From contig CAJTIU010000007.1 of assembly GCA_910576335.1 (NCBI GenBank), positions 145,501 to 209,500 of the forward strand: DNA of 64,000 bases, written 5' to 3'. Positions 59,418-64,000 of this stretch are shown piece after piece. The notes beneath the pieces are model-generated. The model was not told where the DNA came from. It did no database searches and worked only from the letters and a program-made list of their open reading frames with translations. The number at the start of each line of letters is the position of its first letter. The stretch's first letter is position 1. The stretch is from Lachnospiraceae bacterium (lineage in GTDB: Bacteria > Bacillota > Clostridia > Lachnospirales > Lachnospiraceae). Made by a program: the position numbers and the translations under genes.

Positions 59418-60452
59418 ATGGCAAAGGCGGTGAGGCTTTCGGACATAGGAAAGCGTCTTGGCGTAAGCACAGTGACGGTTTCCAAAGCACTTTCAGGACA
59501 GAAGGGTGTAAGTGATGAGTTAAGGCAGCGGATTATTGAACTGGCTGATGAGATGGGGTATACGAAATCAAAAGTGATCATAACAGAGAAGGACAGCTAT
59601 ACAATTGGCGTGGTGGTTGCGGAACGGTATCTCCGCGAAAACCAGTCCTTTTACTGGAAGCTGTACCAGGATGTGTCACAGGATGCAATGGCAAGAAACT
59701 GTTTTACGATTCTGGAGGTCATTACTTATGACATAGAAAAGAATATGGTGCTTCCCAGGACGGTGACAGAAAAGAAAGTGGACGGAATCATAATTATGGG
59801 AGCCTTTAAGAAGGGCTATGCTACGTTCATGGCAAATAATATCGGTGTTCCCCTACTGAACCTGGACACGCCGGGAACAGTGGACACCAGTGATTCCGTA
59901 GTTTCCAACAATGTAATGGGAGGCTACAGGATGACGAATTATCTGTTCGAGATGGGGCACAGCCGGATTGGCTTTGTGGGAACAAGGCTTTCAACAGACA
60001 GTATTGACGACCGCTATCTGGGGTATCTGAAGTCACTGATGGCCCATGGAATGAAGCCCAAGACAGAATGGCTTATAGATGACCGTGACAGAGAATATGG
60101 ACGCTTCGACCCGGGCAAAAAGTTCCGCCTGCCGGAGGAGATGCCGACTGCATTTTTCTGTAATTGTGACACAGCGGCATATATCATGATCCGCAAGCTG
60201 AATGCATCCGGCTACCGGATTCCGGATGATATCTCAATTGTGGGTTTTGATAATTATGTGGCAGGAGAATTCGGACAGTCAGGCATTACGACCTATGAGA
60301 TCCACACAAAAGAAATGGCAAAACGGGCAGTGCACATCCTGCTCCACAAGCTGGAAAATATAGATTACTCAACAGGAATGTTCATGCTCCCTGGGACATT
60401 TATCGAACGCGACAGCGTAAGAAGGATAGGGAGGGCGGTTCCATTTATCTGA
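59418..60452 (+). CDS. LacI family transcriptional regulator
   Basis: This 344-residue regulator has an N-terminal helix-turn-helix and hinge ('RLSDIGKRLGVSTVTVSKAL', 'LRQRIIELADEMGY') and a periplasmic-binding-protein-like sensor ('SYTIGVVVAERYLRENQSFY', 'KKVDGIIIMGAFKKGYATFM', 'FFCNCDTAAYIMIRKLN', 'VGFDNYVAGEFGQSGITTYE'). The start is ATG 59418, after GAGAGAAGGGATGAT. The sensor is closely related to the headless LacI fragment at 62.9-63.6 kb. Candidate targets are the GH36 gene downstream, or the TGWAAGCG-like sites in the beta-glucan locus. Both are inference. Confidence 0.9.
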   Translation: MAKAVRLSDIGKRLGVSTVTVSKALSGQKGVSDELRQRIIELADEMGYTKSKVIITEKDSYTIGVVVAERYLRENQSFYWKLYQDVSQDAMARNCFTILEVITYDIEKNMVLPRTVTEKKVDGIIIMGAFKKGYATFMANNIGVPLLNLDTPGTVDTSDSVVSNNVMGGYRMTNYLFEMGHSRIGFVGTRLSTDSIDDRYLGYLKSLMAHGMKPKTEWLIDDRDREYGRFDPGKKFRLPEEMPTAFFCNCDTAAYIMIRKLNASGYRIPDDISIVGFDNYVAGEFGQSGITTYEIHTKEMAKRAVHILLHKLENIDYSTGMFMLPGTFIERDSVRRIGRAVPFI

Positions 60453-60463
60453 TGGAAAAAGAA

Positions 60464-60529
60464 GCAGGCAGTGACAATCCTATATTCCATTCAAACAGGG
60501 AATGCAGGATTGCCGCTGCCTGCTTTTTT
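60464..60529 (+). terminator. Terminator after the LacI gene
   Basis: GCAGGCAG from 60464 pairs with CTGCCTGC ending at 60523, with an extended bulged inner stem (CAATCC with GGATTG, TATTCC with GGAATG), followed by TTTTTT. Confidence 0.85.
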
Positions 60530-60563
60530 GGGGAAATCCTTCCGACAGCTCCTTTGCAGAATA

Positions 60564-60902
60564 TCATCCGATCAGAACCGTTTTCCCCTTGAATGCGAAT
60601 CCGTACTTCCGGATCCGTTCCTGAGGAATTCCTTTTGCCTCCAGTAGGGCGGAGTATTTCTTACGTTCAATCTGAGCCAGCGCTTCCTGAACCGTATCTG
60701 CAAGGGTATGCTCATCATCCGGGGCATGAACCTTAAATTCCAGTATAATAGCATCATCGGTATCCGTAACAGGATCCAGTATCACATCATATCTCCCGAA
60801 TCCGCTTTCCCGGTTAGAAGTAATGGTGTACCGTTCGGCGAGATCCACCATCAGGCCAAGGACAAAACCGTGGTAAAATTTCTCGGGTTCAGCTGCTATC
60901 AT
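60564..60902 (-). pseudogene. PD-(D/E)XK nuclease-domain fragment of the AAA-ATPase-like family
   Basis: 'KFYHGFVLGLMVDLAERYTI', 'ESGFGRYDVILDP' and 'DDAIILEFKVHAPDDEHTLA' contain the nuclease pattern D-x(n)-ExK (Asp in 'GRYDVIL', 'LEFKV'). 'YGFAFKGKTVLIG' is the natural C-terminus. The ATPase half is missing and only about 113 residues are left. The remnant belongs to the same family as the broken gene at the left edge of the window. Confidence 0.75.
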
Positions 60903-60969
60903 TATCTTGATAAGAATTCTAGTGGTTTTTCTTTATTTATAATTGATCATCCGTTAAGGTAAATTTATG

Positions 60970-60999
60970 TTGACTTCTATCTCTTTTTATGTTTGATAT
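60970..60999 (+). promoter_or_regulatory. Possible promoter of the alpha-galactosidase gene
   Basis: TTGACT (60970-60975) and TGATAT (60994-60999) are 18 bases apart in an AT-rich region, 64 bases before the GH36 start. Confidence 0.45.
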
Positions 61000-61062
61000 G
61001 TATTAAAGAAATTAAAAATTAGCTAGAAAAAAATTAAAACAACTTAAAACGGAGGATGTATC

Positions 61063-62874
61063 ATGGTAATTCAATATGATGAAGAGAAGAGGATTTTTAA
61101 ACTGGACACGGACAACACAACTTACATGATTGGCATTTCGCAGGAAGGGTATGTTGGACACATGTACTACGGAAAGCGGCTTGCGAATTTTGGAGGGAAA
61201 TACCTGCTGCGGATGGAAGAGGCACCCTACACGCCGTCGGTCCATATGAGGGAGAAGGCTTCCTTTCTGGATATTTACCCCATGGAGTACCCGACGGGAG
61301 GAACCGGCGATTACCGGGAGAGCTGCCTGAATGTGCGGGGTGAATCAGGGAGTATCGGGAGCGAGCTGTTTTATGCCAGGCATGAGATTATGGCCGGGAA
61401 GCCGGCACTTAGCGGGCTTCCGGCATCCTTTGGGACAGAAGAGGAAGTAACGACACTGCGTCTTATATGCATCGACCCGCTTTTGGGGCTTGAGGTAACG
61501 CTTTTGTATTCCGTGTTCGGGAAGGAAGACATGATTACAAGGAGTGTGCAGATCAGGAATGCAGGAGAGCAGAAGCTGCGGCTTGAGAAGGTATACAGCG
61601 CCTGTCTGGATATGGACAACCGGGATTTTGAGATGATCAGCCTCTGTGGTTCGTGGGCAAGGGAGCGGCATATTCAGAGAGCAAAAGTCCATTACGGGAA
61701 GCAGCTTGTATCATCCTTTAAAGGAGAATCCAGTCATCAGGAGCACCCCTTCGCTGCACTTGTAACACCGGAGACGACACAGGAAACAGGAGAAGTGTAT
61801 GCCATGCATTTCGTGTATTCCGGCAATTTTACCGCCCAGGCAGAACGCACCCAGTTTGACTATATCCGGATGGTGATGGGAATCCATGCAGAGGAATTCT
61901 GCTGGAGACTGGCGCCGGGTGAGAGCTTCCAGGCACCGGAGGCAGTGATGACCTATTCGGACCAGGGTCTGGGGAAGATGACCCGCTCCTTCCATGATTT
62001 TTACAGGGACCATCTTATCAGAAGCCCCTATAAATACAGAAAACGCCCGGTACTCATCAATAACTGGGAAGCGACATACTTTGAGTTTGATACAGAGAAG
62101 CTTCTGTCCATTGCGAAGGAAGCGAAGGAAAACGGGATTGAGATGCTGGTCATGGATGACGGCTGGTTTGGAAAGAGAAGCTGGGATGACAGCTCCCTTG
62201 GAGACTGGACGGTAAATGAGGAGAAGATAAAAGGCGGTCTTCCAAACCTGGTAAAGCATGTAAGAGAGCTTGGCATGGAGTTCGGCATCTGGTTTGAGCC
62301 GGAGATGATTTCCCCTGATTCAGAGCTTTACAGAGCACATCCGGACTGGGCGATTCAGATTCAGGGAAGAGAGCCGGTACAGAGCAGGGCGCAGTATGTT
62401 CTTGACCTCTCCAGGACAGAGGTGCGGGACTATGCATATGAGTGTGTGGCAAAGATACTGCGAAGCGCGCCCATCACATATGTGAAGTGGGATATGAACC
62501 GCCAGTTATGTGATCTTGGAAGCATCTGTCTTCCGAAAGAGGCTCAGGGAGAGCTGTGCCACCGGTATGTACTGGGGCTTTATGAGATGCAGGAACGTCT
62601 TGTGACGGAATTCCCGGAGCTGCTCCTTGAGAACTGTTCCGGCGGAGGGGCAAGGTTTGATCCGGGCATGCTCTATTACAGCCCTCAGATCTGGTGCTCG
62701 GATGATACCGATGCTATTGAGAGGCTTCGCATCCAGGAAGGAACAGGGATGATCTATCCCTTGTCCGCTATGGGCGCCCATGTAAGCGACTGTCCGAATC
62801 ATATTGTGGGCAGGACGACGCCCTTTGAGACGAGGGGAAATGTTGCACTTGCAGGAACCTTCGGCTATGAGCTG
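61063..62874 (+). pseudogene. GH36 alpha-galactosidase, C-terminus deleted
   Basis: The gene begins normally (AAAACGGAGGATGTATC-ATG) and encodes about 604 residues of a cytoplasmic GH36 enzyme that removes alpha-1,6-galactose from raffinose-type sugars. Both catalytic Asp residues remain: the nucleophile in 'ITYVKWDMNRQLCDLGS' and the acid/base in 'IWCSDDTDAIERLRIQ'. After 'VALAGTFGYEL' the usual about 120 C-terminal residues are absent and the sequence switches into a LacI gene in another frame. The frame stays open to 63156 with unrelated residues. Loss of the C-terminal beta domain probably inactivates or destabilises it. Confidence 0.85.
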
Positions 62875-62876
62875 GG

Positions 62877-63558
62877 GACTCAGGATCAGAATCGTGGAGA
62901 CAGCGGAAGAGATGGGATATGTGGCGCCATCTTCCGTGAAGAAAAAGGAGACAGAGAACGGAGAATTCCGAAGGATCGGTGTTCTGATTGCAGAAAATTA
63001 TCTGGCACAGTATTCTACCTACTACTGGAAGCTCTACCAGGAATTATCACTGACCGCCACGGAAAAGAGATGCTATACCACCATAGAGGTGCTGAAAAAG
63101 GAAACAGAGAAAAGGGTACACAGGCTTCCGCAGATTGCAGAAAACAACAGCATTGAAGGCCTGATTGTAATCGGGGAGATTGACAGGGGATACGTAAGGT
63201 TTCTTCAGCAAAAGCTGGATATGCCGGTTATTTTTCTGGATTTTTACGATAATAAAATTGCCAAGGACTCGGTAATTGCCGATAATTTTTATGGCATGTA
63301 CCAAATGACAGAGCTTTTATTCGAACGCGGACTGGAAAGAATCGGTTTTATTGGATCCATCTATGCTACCAGCAGCATTATGGACCGCTACTGCGGATTT
63401 ATGAAGTCCATGCTAGAGCATAAAAAGAAGGTTCCGGAAGAATGGCTCATTGAGGACCGAGACGATGCAGGACAGGTGGGTTTTGATCTCCCGAACTGCC
63501 TCCCGGAGGCATTTGTCTGCAACTGTGATCTTGTGGCTGGGATGACAGTATCCATGCT
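62877..63558 (+). pseudogene. LacI family regulator, head and tail missing
   Basis: The text starts inside the end of the DNA-binding domain ('LRIRIVETAEEMGYVAPSS') and runs through a LacI sensor ('RRIGVLIAENYLAQYSTYYW', 'NSIEGLIVIGEIDRGYVRFL', 'RIGFIGSIYATSSIMDRYCG', 'EAFVCNCDLVAGMTVSMLT'). It meets a transposase fragment at about 63555. Both the N-terminal helix-turn-helix and the last about 80 residues are lost. It is a close paralogue of the intact LacI at 59.4 kb. Confidence 0.8.
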
Positions 63559-63745
63559 TACAAAGAAAACGCTGTTTTCCGCGTTTAAGCCCATAACGAA
63601 TGACATTGGCACTTCCACAGTAAGGACAGCATGGTTTTTCCGCAGGTATATTAGATAACATGCATGTTACCAGACCGAGCAGTTGTTGGAGATCATCATG
63701 GGAAAATTTTTTTATACAATTGGTCAGTTCTTCAAATTTAGACAT
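63553..63745 (-). pseudogene. IS1595-like transposase, N-terminal zinc-finger fragment
   Basis: From ATG 63745 the minus strand reads 'MSKFEELTNCIKKFSHDDLQ' and 'CCPYCGSANVIRYGLKRGKQ', ending 'RFLCKH'. This is the N-terminal zinc-ribbon of IS1595/ISXO2-type transposases. The catalytic domain is gone, because the sequence switches into the LacI remnant at the third zinc ligand pair. Confidence 0.7.
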
Positions 63746-63858
63746 GGCAATAATCCTCATTTCTTAATACTATAAGATATTATTGCACATCAAGTGTACA
63801 AAAATCTGTACTCTCAAAACTGACCGACCCATTTTCATACTAACACCATTTTTATTTC

Positions 63859-64000
63859 TTATGCCGCCATCTGGGCCGGTGCAGCTTCCGGGCGTTTGAT
63901 ATCCTTCAACATTTTTTGCGGATCATATGTTGCCCCCGTCTTCAGGATTGTGTAGATCACCCTTAGTATCTTGCAGGCTATCACAATCAGTGACTGCATC
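63859..64000 (-). CDS. IS110 family transposase, C-terminal end (partial, runs off window)
   Basis: The minus strand from the window edge reads 'MQSLIVIACKILRVIYTILK', 'TGATYDPQKMLKDIKRPE' and ends 'QMAA' at TAA. This fits the conserved end of IS110/IS1111-type transposases, with the helix after the catalytic Ser domain. The rest lies beyond 64000, so completeness cannot be judged. The 100 bp downstream may hold the element's end. Confidence 0.65.
   Translation of the reverse strand, partial: MQSLIVIACKILRVIYTILKTGATYDPQKMLKDIKRPEAAPAQMAA

Overview
The window looks like a chromosome segment of a gut Firmicute of the Lachnospiraceae type. Grounds: AGGAGG-type ribosome binding sites, moderate GC, a T-box leader in front of an archaeal-type AspRS followed by gatCAB, YczE/G3E/GNAT gene families common in that group, and GH94/GH3/GH36 sugar enzymes. 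The species cannot be named from sequence alone. No rRNA, tRNA or CRISPR array was seen.

Layout. 0-4.2 kb: broken genes (AAA-ATPase/nuclease, APC permease), a small membrane protein and a PadR regulator. 4.3-9.4 kb: L-arabinose use (divergent AraC regulator, araA, FGGY kinase, araD). 9.4-12 kb: Fic protein, MBL hydrolase and an HTH regulator. 12-22.7 kb: an accessory region full of gene fragments (kinase, FtsX permeases, LytTR regulator, CPBP proteases, GNATs, ABC ATPase, TetR, PIN toxin). Set among them are an intact AgrC-like kinase, a GNAT, a GNAT-transglutaminase ORF and an ABC exporter. 22.7-26.4 kb: ClC, YczE and MATE membrane proteins. 26.8-30.1 kb: two G3E GTPases around an aldo/keto reductase. 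30.1-33.7 kb: divergent nagB/nagA and a DAACS symporter. 34-39.2 kb: T-box, aspS, gatC, gatA, gatB, i.e. Asn-tRNA(Asn) synthesis by transamidation. 39.3-41.9 kb: a PurF-like protein without the catalytic cysteine and a MalY-type PLP enzyme.

42-57.9 kb is a beta-glucan (probably beta-1,3) utilisation locus. It has a secreted multi-modular GH16 laminarinase, an AraC regulator, two different GH94 phosphorylases, a lipoprotein-dependent ABC importer and a cytoplasmic-looking permuted GH3 beta-glucosidase. The logic is: cut outside, import oligomers, then phosphorolyse or hydrolyse inside. Three promoters here share the motif GTCATGAWTYTGAYA, in two of them exactly 28 bases before the -10 box. The right end holds PduL, a small membrane protein, a LacI regulator, a truncated GH36 alpha-galactosidase fused to a headless second LacI, and two transposase fragments.

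Two patterns cut across the window. First, a family of near-perfect palindromes with arms TTGGGGACGGGG occurs six times plus one half copy. Their AT-rich centres vary while pairing is kept, and several genes use the repeat for their last codons. Second, many broken genes keep a head and a tail but lack the middle, as if repeated internal deletions had occurred; a misassembly should be excluded.
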